Notes under the pieces: model-generated
The model's input: the letters and a program-made list of their open reading frames with translations, nothing else
What the model was told of the DNA's origin: nothing
Databases searched by the model: none
Position numbers and translations under genes: made by a program
From: Anaerosolibacter carboniphilus
GTDB lineage: Bacteria > Bacillota > Clostridia > Peptostreptococcales > Thermotaleaceae
Reading direction: 5' to 3'
Assembly: GCF_014205875.1 (NCBI RefSeq)
Contig: NZ_JACHEN010000004.1
Location: 1-64,000, forward strand
DNA: 64,000 nt
Part shown: positions 14,409 through 23,204 of the stretch, one piece after another
Position numbering within the stretch: position 1 is the first letter of the stretch
How the letters are laid out: each line of letters begins with the position of its first letter

Positions 14409-14782
14409 GAGGTATTATGTTTCCACAATGGAGGGATAGCATTTTCAATACATCTTGCGGCATAGGTAGCCAATCTCGTGCCCTTATGACGATCAAAGGT
14501 AGTGATTGCTTTAATCAATCCGATGGTACCGATGGAAATAAGGTCATCTACTTCTCTCCCGGTATTATGATATTTTTTAACGATATGGGCCACAAGTCGT
14601 AGATTTCTTTCGACCAAAATATTTTTTGCTTCTTCATCTCCTTGTTCATAAAGGGCCAATTGATGATTTTCTTCTTCTGGAGTCAAAGGCTTGGGAAATG
14701 AGTTGTTGGTAGAAACATAGGATACAAGGGCCATTAATGGCTTTGCCAGTACCGCAGACAATGTGATAAAGGTAGCCCACAT
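14345..14782 (-). CDS. sigK: sigK 5' half: pro-sigma-K N-terminal part, interrupted by the element
   Basis: From ATG 14,782 (AGGAGGTG upstream) the frame encodes a hydrophobic pro-sequence ending 'LMALVS', then '[13 protein letters not shown]', region 1.2/2 motifs '[13 protein letters not shown]' and '[14 protein letters not shown]', and '[11 protein letters not shown]'. All are diagnostic of sigma-K (compare B. subtilis SpoIVCB). Homology stops after about 115 codons at 14,438; the remaining 31 codons (14,345-14,437) are element DNA and unrelated. Regions 3 and 4 (promoter -35 recognition) are missing. Full sigma-K needs excision of the element. The pro-sequence implies proteolytic activation by a SpoIVFB-type protease at the S-Y bond, as in Bacillus. 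It follows the PBP gene by 94 bp. Confidence 0.92.
   Translation of the reverse strand: MWATFITLSAVLAKPLMALVSYVSTNNSFPKPLTPEEENHQLALYEQGDEEAKNILVERNLRLVAHIVKKYHNTGREVDDLISIGTIGLIKAITTFDRHKGTRLATYAARCIENAIPPLWKHNTSYIGGICFFSEFAPNITTSAF
14436..14446. other. element/sigK junction (attachment site)
   Basis: On the minus strand sigK reads ATT GAA AAT G and then changes to CTATCCCTCC. Intact sigK genes continue with codons for 'ENEIL'. The crossover is therefore within or beside GAAAATG (14,440-14,446), close to the AATGA core reported for B. subtilis skin. The exact bases need the other junction. Confidence 0.7.
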
Positions 14783-14876
14783 GTAACTATCCACCTCCTA
14801 AATTTAGGTCATTTAAAATTATATGTAAAAAAAGATAGAAATGTGCATGTCTTTGTAAAATAGGATTTTTGGAAGA

Positions 14877-16592
14877 TCACTCTTTCATATGATCTATAGC
14901 TGCAATTCGTCTGCTGATTTCATGGAATAAAGGTGCAGCCACGCTGCCGCCTCCACCACCATCTTCTACAAGGATGGTGATTACATACTTGGGAGAAGTA
15001 ACAGGAAAATACCCGGTGAACCATGCGTGCACCACATTTCTTCCCTCAGAGGATCCTTCTGCGGAGCCTGTTTTTCCAGCAGCACCGCCTAAATCCTCCA
15101 TATGGATTTTAGAACCTGTCCCTTCTGTTACAACCTTTTCCATCAGAGTTTGAATATTTTTACTCACTTCTTCAGATAAAACAGCTTTGCTATTCTTTTG
15201 CTTCCTTTCTCCTATGCGTTGATTATTTTCATCTATGATTTCTTTTACAATGCTTACGTCCTGTAAAATTCCGTTGTTAGCAATTACGGAAGTCATTCTT
15301 GCAATCTGCAATGGTGTAACCTCCAAAGTACCCTGACCAATAGAAATATTTCCTATACCGGCTCCTTTTATATAATCTTCTGTTGGTAATTTTCCAGGGA
15401 TCTCTTCTGGCAGTTCAATGTTTGTTAAAGAACCCAGTCCCAGCCGTTGAGCCATTTCAAGAATTTTTTTCCCTCCAACCTGCCGCCCCAGTTGAATGAA
15501 AGCTGAATTACAGGAAACAGCAAAAGCCTGTTCAAAATTTATATCACCATGACCTCCTTTGTCAAAACTACTGCATTTAATAACTACCCCATCAATTTCT
15601 TCAAAGCCTCTGCAATGAAAAATTGTATCGTCATGGATTAAGTTATTCTCCAAAGCAGCAGCTGCAACTACGATTTTAAAGACTGATCCCGGAGGATAAC
15701 CGATTTGAATACCTCGATTGAAAAGCTCCTTGTTATTGCTCTCTAAGTATTTAGCTACATTGTCTTGGTCATAATTGGGTCTGCTCATTAATCCCAATAT
15801 ATCTCCGCTTTTTATATCTAGCACGATAATACTGCCCTTTTCATAACGTTTATCAAATTCTTCTTCGATGATTTTCTGTATATTATAATCAAGAGTAAGT
15901 GCAACATTTTTTTCGATTCCGCTATAATCTTTTGGCATTGACCTATAACCAAACCCTGGTATCACACGTTTTTGGGCATCCACAATAGCCCCTACGGCGT
16001 TGGATCTATACTCTTTTAATATTTGATCATATTGTTTCTCTATCCCTTTATTACCTACATTATCGATCTTGTTTATATATCCTATGACATGAGCAGCTAA
16101 ATTGGTGCGACTATATCTTTCATCGCTATCCATGGAATACACACCTTTAATCGTCAATGCGTTTTTGATCAATTCTGTATCATAATTCTTTACTTCCAGT
16201 TGGACAGGCCTATTGCCTGTTAACTCTTCATATTTCAACGCATAGATTGATAACTTCGTTAACTCGCTAAGAAGTTTAATATTTGTATCACTTTTGGGAA
16301 AGCTTTCTGGATAAATAACTAAATTAGTCGTCGTCTTCCTATTAGTGAGAGGGATTAAGTTTCGATCGAAAATTTTCCCTCTATCCATGCCTGTAGGAAG
16401 CTCTTTAAACCATTGGCTCATTGCTTTTTTTTGGTATTCCTCCCCATTAATAATTTGAATAAATGCTAATCTGCCAATAAGTACAAGAATCACTAGTGTA
16501 AAGCATACGCCTATAATAAATAATCTATTTTGGTTCTTTGGTTCAAGAGATGCCCACTGTTCTTGCTTTTTCTTTTCCATTCTTGTTTGCAA
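14877..16592 (-). CDS. class B penicillin-binding protein (transpeptidase, PBP2-like)
   Basis: About 571 residues. A cytoplasmic basic stretch is followed by one membrane anchor (about 24-45), a PBP dimer domain, and a transpeptidase domain with SVFK (S303), SCN (about 360) and KTGS (near 500). It crosslinks peptidoglycan and is the target of beta-lactams. It lacks PASTA repeats, so it differs from typical SpoVD/PBP2B with PASTA. The start is TTG 16,592, 6 bp after GGAAGGTG; the ATG at 16,580 is an alternative. It lies at the end of the mltG-trmR-trhP-udk run and just upstream of sigK. The neighbourhood suggests either a vegetative or sporulation cell-wall role. Confidence 0.9.
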   Translation of the reverse strand: MQTRMEKKKQEQWASLEPKNQNRLFIIGVCFTLVILVLIGRLAFIQIINGEEYQKKAMSQWFKELPTGMDRGKIFDRNLIPLTNRKTTTNLVIYPESFPKSDTNIKLLSELTKLSIYALKYEELTGNRPVQLEVKNYDTELIKNALTIKGVYSMDSDERYSRTNLAAHVIGYINKIDNVGNKGIEKQYDQILKEYRSNAVGAIVDAQKRVIPGFGYRSMPKDYSGIEKNVALTLDYNIQKIIEEEFDKRYEKGSIIVLDIKSGDILGLMSRPNYDQDNVAKYLESNNKELFNRGIQIGYPPGSVFKIVVAAAALENNLIHDDTIFHCRGFEEIDGVVIKCSSFDKGGHGDINFEQAFAVSCNSAFIQLGRQVGGKKILEMAQRLGLGSLTNIELPEEIPGKLPTEDYIKGAGIGNISIGQGTLEVTPLQIARMTSVIANNGILQDVSIVKEIIDENNQRIGERKQKNSKAVLSEEVSKNIQTLMEKVVTEGTGSKIHMEDLGGAAGKTGSAEGSSEGRNVVHAWFTGYFPVTSPKYVITILVEDGGGGGSVAAPLFHEISRRIAAIDHMKE

Positions 16593-16656
16593 AAAAAACA
16601 CCTTCCTGAGTAAATTGGATATCTTAATTCTTTCCAACTTCAGAAAGGCGTATACG

Positions 16657-17307
16657 TTATAAAAGTTCTATACTGGTTCCATTTTGCTTTTCATATATAA
16701 TGGATCTTACCTTAGCCACCATGATATCAATGGCTACTTTGTTATATCCGCCCTCAGGAATAATGATATCGGCATATTTCTTATAGGGCTCAATAAACTG
16801 TTGGTGGGCAGGACGTACAGTATTTAAATATTGATCAACAACGGAATCTAAGGTTCTTCCACGCTCCTTAATGTCTCTCAAGATTCTACGAATAATTCGT
16901 ACATCCGGATCTGTATCCACAAAGATTTTGATATCCATCAAACTTCTTAGCTTTTCATCATCTAAAATCATAATCCCTTCTAAAATGATGATATCCTTCG
17001 ATTCAACAATCTCCGTTGTTTGCTTCCTTGTGTGTATGGAAAAATTATAAATAGGCTTTTGTATAGTCTGCCCATCCAGTAAATCTTTTAAATGGGCAAT
17101 CAACAATTCTGTATCAAAGGCCAAGGGATGGTCATAATTCGTATGTACTCTTTCGTCTAGAGAAAGATGGTTTTGGTTCTTATAGTAGGAATCTTGCTCA
17201 ATAATAGTAATATTCTTCTCGGGTAAGCATTCAAAAATAGCTTTTGCTATGGTGCTTTTACCAGACCCAGTCCCCCCTGTTATTCCAATCAATATAGGTC
17301 TACTCAA
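16657..17307 (-). CDS. udk: uridine kinase
   Basis: About 216 residues. The P-loop 'GGTGSGKST' is at about 12-20, followed by the nucleoside-binding 'DSYYKNQ' and 'NYDHPLAFD', and '[15 protein letters not shown]' for the lid. It phosphorylates uridine and cytidine with ATP or GTP in pyrimidine salvage. I place the start at TTG 17,307, 9 bp after GGAAGG; the ATG at 17,316 directly abuts that site. It overlaps the end of trhP by 8 bp, so the genes are co-translated, as in the B. subtilis yrrM-yrrN-yrrO-udk operon. Confidence 0.95.
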   Translation of the reverse strand: MSRPILIGITGGTGSGKSTIAKAIFECLPEKNITIIEQDSYYKNQNHLSLDERVHTNYDHPLAFDTELLIAHLKDLLDGQTIQKPIYNFSIHTRKQTTEIVESKDIIILEGIMILDDEKLRSLMDIKIFVDTDPDVRIIRRILRDIKERGRTLDSVVDQYLNTVRPAHQQFIEPYKKYADIIIPEGGYNKVAIDIMVAKVRSIIYEKQNGTSIELL

Positions 17308-18541
17308 CCCGATCATCCTTCCTATCTTTTCTTAATATATCAAATTTCTTCACAGGTTTTTCCATCTTCATTTTGATAATTTGTTGGGCATGGGGTGCCA
17401 CATCTATAGCTTCGTTATTTTGATTCCACATCTGCCCTACAATTTGCGTAAATATCTTCATGTCAGGACCGATAATCTCCAGTTCATCTCCCAAAAATAT
17501 CCTATTTCTTTGCTCGATAACGGCAATTTGGGTCTTTTCATCATAGTCAATAACCAATCCTACAAAGTCATATTCTCTGACATATGCACTGGTTCCATAG
17601 ATTTGCTCTTGTGGGCCAGGCTTGTCGACATAGAACCCAGTAGTAAAGTCACGGTGGCTGGCTTTTTTGATTTCTTCAAGCCACTCAGGGTTATACTGAT
17701 AGCTGGTACCCATTTTATAATACTGATCAATGGCTTCCCGATAAACTCTGACAATATTGGCCACATAATAGACACTCTTCATTCTACCCTCAATTTTTAG
17801 GCTAGACAGCCCTGAATCAATGAGCTCAGGTATATATTGAATCATGCATAAATCTTTGGAATTAAAGAAATATGTACCTTTTTCATCTTCAAAGACAGGC
17901 ATATATTCTCCAGGTCTTTTCTCTTCTACTAGATAGTATTTCCATCGGCATGGGTGGGCGCATTCTCCTCTATTCGCATCTCGATTCACCATGTAATTGC
18001 TGAGTAGGCATCTCCCAGAGTATGAAATACACATTGCGCCATGGACAAAGGCTTCCAGTTCCAGATCCTCAGGAATATTGTTTCTTATCTCTTTAATTTC
18101 TTGGAAAGAAAGCTCCCGGGCTAAAATAATTCTTCGAATACCCTGCTCATACCAGAAACGAGCACTCATGAAATTCGTATTGTTAGCTTGTGTACTTAGA
18201 TGTACTTCCAAATCAGGCGCATATTGCTTTACGTACATCAAAGTCCCTGGATCAGACAAAATGAGAGCATCGATGCCTAATGAACTTAGCTGCTGCAAAT
18301 ACCCAGGTAATTCTTGAAGATCCTCATTATGGGGAATGATATTCAGTGTTACGTACACTTTTTTGCCTCTCTCATGGGCAAACTTGATTCCTTCCTCCAT
18401 ATCTTCAAAGGAAAAATTTCTGGCACTAGCTCGTAACCCAAAGGTTTGTCCCCCTATGTAAACGGCATCTGCACCGTAAATAAATGCAATTTTTAATTTT
18501 TCCAGATCCCCTGCGGGTGCTAAAAGTTCTACTTTTTGCAT
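17300..18541 (-). CDS. trhP: peptidase U32-family tRNA hydroxylation protein (TrhP-like)
   Basis: 413 residues of family U32 with the signature '[16 protein letters not shown]' and the downstream '[12 protein letters not shown]' cysteines, which in this family coordinate an Fe-S cluster. Family members next to trmR make 5-hydroxyuridine at position 34 of tRNA using prephenate; older annotation was collagenase-like protease. GGAGGTGAACCT precedes the ATG, which overlaps the trmR 3' end by 13 bp. Context with trmR and udk supports the tRNA role. B. subtilis has two paralogues here; this locus has one. Confidence 0.85.
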   Translation of the reverse strand: MQKVELLAPAGDLEKLKIAFIYGADAVYIGGQTFGLRASARNFSFEDMEEGIKFAHERGKKVYVTLNIIPHNEDLQELPGYLQQLSSLGIDALILSDPGTLMYVKQYAPDLEVHLSTQANNTNFMSARFWYEQGIRRIILARELSFQEIKEIRNNIPEDLELEAFVHGAMCISYSGRCLLSNYMVNRDANRGECAHPCRWKYYLVEEKRPGEYMPVFEDEKGTYFFNSKDLCMIQYIPELIDSGLSSLKIEGRMKSVYYVANIVRVYREAIDQYYKMGTSYQYNPEWLEEIKKASHRDFTTGFYVDKPGPQEQIYGTSAYVREYDFVGLVIDYDEKTQIAVIEQRNRIFLGDELEIIGPDMKIFTQIVGQMWNQNNEAIDVAPHAQQIIKMKMEKPVKKFDILRKDRKDDRVE

Positions 18542-19194
18542 AGGTTCACCTCCGTATTTTTATAACTGATTGCTATTCCGTCTCCAACAGGCAAGAGACA
18601 AGATGTAAGACTGGTATGATCCATGATATAGTCCAGATACGTTCGCATACGCTTAACAATGGTCTTTTTTCTGCGAATTACATACTCATTGGATGCAACC
18701 ATTCCCTTATATAGTACATTATCTGAAATCAATATACCTCCCTCTCGAAGAAGATGGATGCATGAGGATAGAAACTCCATATACTGCCCCTTCGCTGCAT
18801 CGAGAAAGATCATATCGAATTTCTGATCTATTGTTGGCAGTATCTCTTCTGCATTGCCATAAAGGATACGTATTTGGTTTTCCAGCCCAGCACGCTGAAT
18901 ATAAGACGCTGCCTTTTCAATCATATCCGTTCTTCGTTCAATACTGATGAGTTGGCCTTGATCTGAGGCATTACACAAAATCATGGCAGAATAACCGATG
19001 GCAGTACCTACCTCTAGGATCTGTTGTGGCTTATGAATTTTTGTTAAAACCTCAAGAAGCTTTGCAACCTCTGGGTGGATAATCGGTACATGATTGACTT
19101 CTGCATAGGCTTCCATTTCTTTTAAGACGCCTTTACTCTTTGGCAGCACATCTCTGATATAAGCTTCTACTGCTTCATTTACAATATTGTTCAA
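18529..19194 (-). CDS. trmR: tRNA 5-hydroxyuridine methyltransferase (TrmR-like O-methyltransferase)
   Basis: 221 residues of the class I SAM O-methyltransferase family 3, with the SAM loop 'LEVGTAIGYSAMIL' (about 60-73), 'ISIERR' acidic residue, and 'DMIFLDAAKGQY' for metal/substrate binding. TrmR methylates the ho5U34 made by TrhP to mo5U34, which helps tRNAs decode U- and G-ending codons. The start is TTG 19,194, preceded by AAAGGAG at 7 bp; the ATG at 19,242 has no such site. It lies between mltG and trhP, the same order as yrrL-yrrM-yrrN in B. subtilis. Confidence 0.85.
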   Translation of the reverse strand: MNNIVNEAVEAYIRDVLPKSKGVLKEMEAYAEVNHVPIIHPEVAKLLEVLTKIHKPQQILEVGTAIGYSAMILCNASDQGQLISIERRTDMIEKAASYIQRAGLENQIRILYGNAEEILPTIDQKFDMIFLDAAKGQYMEFLSSCIHLLREGGILISDNVLYKGMVASNEYVIRRKKTIVKRMRTYLDYIMDHTSLTSCLLPVGDGIAISYKNTEVNLCKK

Positions 19195-19270
19195 ATGCAG
19201 CAACTCCTTTTTCGTAATAAGGCAAAAATGAATACGTGGCATCTATCCACGTATTATTTTTCCCTATAAA

Positions 19271-20314
19271 TTAATTACCATTCTTTGCTCTCAAATGTTC
19301 TTCATATGTTTTGCTAAAGGAATGCTCCCCATCACTTTTCACGACAAAATAATAATAGTCGGTTTCACTTGGATATAAGGCGGCTTCTAAGGATGCTTTA
19401 CCAGGTGATGCAATAGGCGCTGGCGGCAATCCAATATTTTTATAGGTATTATAAGGTGAATCAATGTCGATATCTTTAAGGCTTAGATTTGCTTTTCGTT
19501 CTCCCAATACATATTGAACTGTGGCACAAGACTGTAATAGCATACCCTTGTTCAAGCGATTGTGGAAAATTCCAGAAATGATAGGTCGTTCCTTTTCAAG
19601 TTGTGCCTCTCGCTCAATAATAGATGCTAAGGTAACCACCTCTTGAATTGTCATATTCAGTTTTTTTGTACGATGGTAGTAGTCATCGGTAAATATTTCA
19701 TCAAACCGATCTAACATTTTTGTAAGGATTTCTTCCTCTGTGGCACCCTTAGCAATCTCATAGGTATCTGGAAACAAGAATCCCTCTAGTCTATTTTCAC
19801 CCTTGGGAATTTCTTTTAAAAATTCATATTGAAAATCGCCATTGTTAACGAGTTCCATAAATTTTTCTCGGTCTATTAAACCCAAGCTTTCTAGACGGTC
19901 CACAATCTGTTTAAGTTCAAACCCCTCTGGTATTGTAAATTTAGCAGCATCCTTAAAGATGCTTCCCTTTATCAGATTGTCGATAATTTCTCTGGCATTC
20001 ATGCTTGTACTCATTTGATATCTTCCGGCTTGCATTTTTCCCTCAGCCTTGGACAGTTTACTGAGTATTCTAAAGCTCAGATCATTTTTTATCAAATGAT
20101 TCTCTCTTAAAATGCTTGCAATTTTTAGGGTAGATGCACCTTTGGGTATCTCAATAACCACCAGCTCTCCATTTTGAACATTTACAGGGCCTATGGATTG
20201 ATGGTAGTATATAATTCCTCCTATGCCTAAGAATATTGCTAAGGAAATAAGGATTGCCATCAGTCGAAGGATTTTCCTTGAAAAAGATTTTTCTGCCGTA
20301 GAATATTTCATCAT
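19271..20314 (-). CDS. mltG: endolytic murein transglycosylase MltG
   Basis: 347 residues of the YceG-like family: one N-terminal membrane anchor (about 15-35), a LysM-like subdomain ('VEIPKGASTLKIASIL' and 'IPEGFELKQIVDRL'), and the catalytic domain with the glutamate in 'ASIIEREAQ' (about 230) and 'SPYNTYKNIGLPPAPIASPG' (split at 'YKN'). It cleaves nascent glycan strands and releases them from synthesis. GGAGGTAGA precedes the double ATG. It is followed by trmR, as in other Firmicutes. Confidence 0.95.
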   Translation of the reverse strand: MMKYSTAEKSFSRKILRLMAILISLAIFLGIGGIIYYHQSIGPVNVQNGELVVIEIPKGASTLKIASILRENHLIKNDLSFRILSKLSKAEGKMQAGRYQMSTSMNAREIIDNLIKGSIFKDAAKFTIPEGFELKQIVDRLESLGLIDREKFMELVNNGDFQYEFLKEIPKGENRLEGFLFPDTYEIAKGATEEEILTKMLDRFDEIFTDDYYHRTKKLNMTIQEVVTLASIIEREAQLEKERPIISGIFHNRLNKGMLLQSCATVQYVLGERKANLSLKDIDIDSPYNTYKNIGLPPAPIASPGKASLEAALYPSETDYYYFVVKSDGEHSFSKTYEEHLRAKNGN

Positions 20315-20422
20315 TCTACCTCCAAGTTTGTATTCATATGATACAATTATACAATTCTCTACAGAACTTTACAACTCTATGGATGTCAAAATTTCATCAG
20401 AATCTAACAGAATTCTTAAAAT

Positions 20423-20459
20423 AAAATTCGCATGTTGCCATTGACAACATGCGAATTTT
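20423..20459 (-). terminator. terminator after RNase J gene
   Basis: A 15-bp stem, AAAATTCGCATGTTG with its complement (20,423-20,437 / 20,445-20,459), 7-nt loop, with T-rich sequence on both sides. It overlaps the stop codon of the RNase J gene. Confidence 0.8.
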
Positions 20460-22126
20460 TAAACTTCCATAATGATCGGTAGAATCATAGGACTTCTTTT
20501 TGTTTTTTCATATAAGAAAGATTTTAGACTATCCTTTATCGCTGACTTTAAAGATGCCCATTCTCTTACATTGTTTGTTTGACATGACTGTAGTGCATTC
20601 TTCACAACAGCTCTGGCCTCATCCATCAAATCCTCTGATTCTCTTACATATACAAATCCCCTAGATATGATATCTGGACCTGCAATAATCTGTCCGTTTT
20701 CCTTGGTAATAGTTACAACCACTACCATTAAGCCATCTTCAGATAAATGCTTACGATCTCTTAATACGATATTCCCTACATCACCTACACCTAAGCCATC
20801 AACCAGAATATTTCCAGCTGTTACATTGCCAGTTTGTTTTGCACCTTCCTTTGATATTTCTAAAACTTGACCATTTTCTAAAATGAAAATGTCTTCACTA
20901 TTCATACCTAAAGTTTGGGCAAGCTTACCATGTTGTCGAAGGTGTCTATATTCTCCATGAACCGGTACAAAAAACTGGGGCTTGATCAAAGAATGCATCA
21001 ACTTTAGTTCTTCTTGACAAGCATGACCAGATACATGAACATCGGCCAATGCTTCATAAATCACATTTGCGCCTTTTTCAAACAATTGATTTACGACGCG
21101 AGCAACAGTTTTTTCATTTCCCGGGATGGGTGTTGCAGAAAGAATAACCATATCTCCAGGTTGTATTTCTAATTTTCTATGCTCGGAGTTGGCCATTCTA
21201 GATAAAGCTGACATGGGCTCTCCCTGACTGCCTGTAGTGACGATGACAATTTCATTGTCTGGATATCTGTTGATTTCATTGATATCGATAAGGATATCTT
21301 CAGGCACATTTAGATATCCCAAATCCATGGCAACATTCACAACGTTGACCATGCTTCGCCCTGAGAAAGATACTTTCCTATTAAACTTATGAGCGGCATT
21401 CACAATCTGTTGTACTCTATGAACATTTGAAGCAAAGGTTGCTACGATAATTCTCTGATTTGCATTTCTGAAGATGTTTTCAAAAGTTACTCCTACAGTT
21501 CTCTCAGACATGGTATAACCTGGACGCTCTACATTCGTACTGTCAGCCATCATCAGCAATACGCCTTTTTGTCCTAATTCCGCTAACCTATGGAAATCTA
21601 TGACATCTCCTCCAATAGGTGTATAGTCAATCTTGAAGTCTCCTGTGTGAAATATGGTCCCTAAAGAGGTATGAATCGCTAATCCGACAGCATCAGCTAT
21701 ACTATGGCTTGTTCGAATGGCTTCAACTTTAAATTCACCTAGTTTCACTGTGTCACCGTGCTTGATGATATGAGTTTCAACGCTACCACTGAGCTTGTGT
21801 TCCTTCAATTTGTTATCTACCAAGCCCAAGGTCAGTTTTGTTCCATAAATCGGAACATTTAGTTTTTTCAGTACATAAGGCAATGCACCTATATGATCTT
21901 CATGACCATGAGTTAATACGATTCCACGAACCTTTTCCTTGTTCTTCATTAAATATGTGATATCTGGTATTACGATATCAATCCCTAACATTTCATCTTC
22001 AGGAAAACTCATACCACAATCTATGACAATAATATCATCTTTATATTCAAAGGCCGTCATATTTTTCCCGATTTCGTTTAGCCCACCTAAAGGAATTACT
22101 TTAATTTTTGCTATTTTACGTGCCAC
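20459..22126 (-). CDS. rnj: ribonuclease J
   Basis: 555 residues, the usual RNase J length. The metallo-beta-lactamase motif 'HGHEDHIG' (about 74-81), 'HTGDFK' and 'DSTNVERPG' are present, then the beta-CASP domain with 'VATFASNVHRVQ', 'TGSQGEPMSAL' and 'VSGHACQEEL', and a C-terminal domain. It combines 5'-3' exonuclease and endonuclease action in mRNA decay and rRNA maturation. The ATG at 22,126 is preceded by GGGAGAGTGATTACGTGGC; spacing is somewhat long but no better start exists. It lies between fur and mltG, and its own terminator separates it from mltG. Confidence 0.95.
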   Translation of the reverse strand: MARKIAKIKVIPLGGLNEIGKNMTAFEYKDDIIVIDCGMSFPEDEMLGIDIVIPDITYLMKNKEKVRGIVLTHGHEDHIGALPYVLKKLNVPIYGTKLTLGLVDNKLKEHKLSGSVETHIIKHGDTVKLGEFKVEAIRTSHSIADAVGLAIHTSLGTIFHTGDFKIDYTPIGGDVIDFHRLAELGQKGVLLMMADSTNVERPGYTMSERTVGVTFENIFRNANQRIIVATFASNVHRVQQIVNAAHKFNRKVSFSGRSMVNVVNVAMDLGYLNVPEDILIDINEINRYPDNEIVIVTTGSQGEPMSALSRMANSEHRKLEIQPGDMVILSATPIPGNEKTVARVVNQLFEKGANVIYEALADVHVSGHACQEELKLMHSLIKPQFFVPVHGEYRHLRQHGKLAQTLGMNSEDIFILENGQVLEISKEGAKQTGNVTAGNILVDGLGVGDVGNIVLRDRKHLSEDGLMVVVVTITKENGQIIAGPDIISRGFVYVRESEDLMDEARAVVKNALQSCQTNNVREWASLKSAIKDSLKSFLYEKTKRSPMILPIIMEV

Positions 22127-22388
22127 GTAATCACTCTCCCTATCTCAACTATGTATACTAATCCGGCCTAAATGTATCCCAAAAAAGAAATCAAACGAAC
22201 AGATTGCATTAAGTTTATTATACTGTATTTGGCATATCTTAGCAATATAAAAGCATTACAGCACCATTACTGCCTTTATCATTTATTATTGCTATTTTCA
22301 TCATAAGTAAACCTAGTTTGCATCAAAATATCGAATTCTTTTATGGAATATATTTCTATCCATTTCAGCTTCTGCCCATCAAAAAAAC

Positions 22389-22408
22389 CCTGTACAAAGC
22401 GTTACAGG
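22389..22408 (-). terminator. terminator after fur-like gene
   Basis: CCTGTA / TACAGG stem with an 8-nt loop, followed by GTTTTTTT on the minus strand. The right arm overlaps the last codons of the gene. Confidence 0.65.
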
Positions 22409-22845
22409 ATTTTCTTACAAGTATTACAGTATCCGAAAAATTTAACTTTATGATCCTTGATTTCAAAGCTATAATTCTCTTCAATCTCATTTTCAAGGGG
22501 CTCCAGTAAATCCACCTCTACTTCAATAACCTTGCCACACTTTAAGCATATTAAATGGTGATGTTGATGATCTTCCTCATGGTTATTTAATTCGTATCTG
22601 CTACAGCCATCATCGAAGTTAATTTTAGAAATCACACCTAATTCATCTAAGAGCTGAAGGGTTCTATATACTGTTGCTAACCCTATCTCAGGACATTTTT
22701 CCTTCACGAGATCATAGATTTCCTCAGTACTCATGTGCTTTCCTTGATTTTCCATAATTGTATCCAATGTAGCCCTTCTTTGAGGCGTAAGCTTATAACC
22801 TTTTTCTTTTAATTTATCTTTTAAACTTTCCATCATTTCTGACAT
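22402..22845 (-). CDS. Fur-family metal-responsive regulator
   Basis: About 147 residues. The winged HTH includes 'LTPQRRATLDTIMEN' and 'GLATVYRTLQLLDELG'; the dimerisation domain has the metal-binding 'HEEDHQHHHLICLKCGK' and a C-terminal 'CNTCKK' pair, which with 'CLKC' forms the structural Zn site. The sequence does not separate Fur from PerR or Zur with certainty. The start is ATG 22,845, after AAAGAGGTGTGACA. A Fur-box-like promoter in this window (60,271-60,290) is a candidate target. Confidence 0.88.
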   Translation of the reverse strand: MSEMMESLKDKLKEKGYKLTPQRRATLDTIMENQGKHMSTEEIYDLVKEKCPEIGLATVYRTLQLLDELGVISKINFDDGCSRYELNNHEEDHQHHHLICLKCGKVIEVEVDLLEPLENEIEENYSFEIKDHKVKFFGYCNTCKKIL

Positions 22846-22965
22846 TGTCACACCTCTTTTTCAATTAATAAAGCATCTTACTTAATAGTTTAATTGTAAA
22901 AATTAGTAAAGTCAAGGATGAATCTAGAATTCAAGTGAGAATTATCGAAATGAACAGAAATATGA

Positions 22966-23112
22966 TTATTTATTACAATTCTTTAAACCTATCCCACACC
23001 CTTTACAATCTCCACATTTAGGTGGCTGTTTTACTATGCTATAGCACCTAGGGCATCTTTGGGTTTGAGGATCTACTATTTTGTTGCCACAGACTTTACA
23101 AATAAGGCTCAT
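22966..23112 (-). CDS. small multi-cysteine zinc-ribbon protein (48 aa)
   Basis: It begins MSLICKVCGNK and has nine cysteines: 'CKVC', 'CPRC', and 'CGDCKGCG' followed by 'NCNK'. The first two pairs form a plausible zinc ribbon; the last cluster could bind another metal. GGGAGATGAAACT lies upstream of the ATG. No family is recognised; similar short 'zinc ribbon' genes occur near fur in clostridia. It lies between sfsA and fur on the same strand. Confidence 0.65.
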   Translation of the reverse strand: MSLICKVCGNKIVDPQTQRCPRCYSIVKQPPKCGDCKGCGIGLKNCNK

Positions 23113-23204
23113 AGTTTCATCTCCCAATTGAAATTATAATAGAATCATTTCATAATTAAAAATAAATTCTAAAAAAGCTGTTTTCTAATGATATCTATTA
23201 TCAA

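Larger units (their letters stand above)
1..14440. mobile_element. skin-like (sigK-interrupting) element, right part; left end outside window
   Basis: The right boundary is seen directly: sigma-K homology on the minus strand stops within a few bases of 14,440, and a large serine recombinase ends about 30 bp inside. This matches the sigK intervening element of B. subtilis and the C. difficile equivalent, which a serine recombinase removes in the mother cell. No sigma-K C-terminal half is found between 1 and 14,440, so the element would exceed 14.4 kb and its other junction is off the left edge. The content is mixed cargo: IS fragment, decayed prophage genes, metabolic genes, Spo0E and spore-surface genes. 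That everything back to position 1 belongs to the element is inference. Confidence 0.7.

Noticed and set aside
14417-14602. 61-aa plus-strand frame at the sigK junction
   Set aside because: Antisense to the conserved sigma-K region; the translation has no features of its own.
17381-17800. 139-aa plus-strand frame inside trhP
   Set aside because: Antisense shadow of a conserved gene; no motif or ribosome site.
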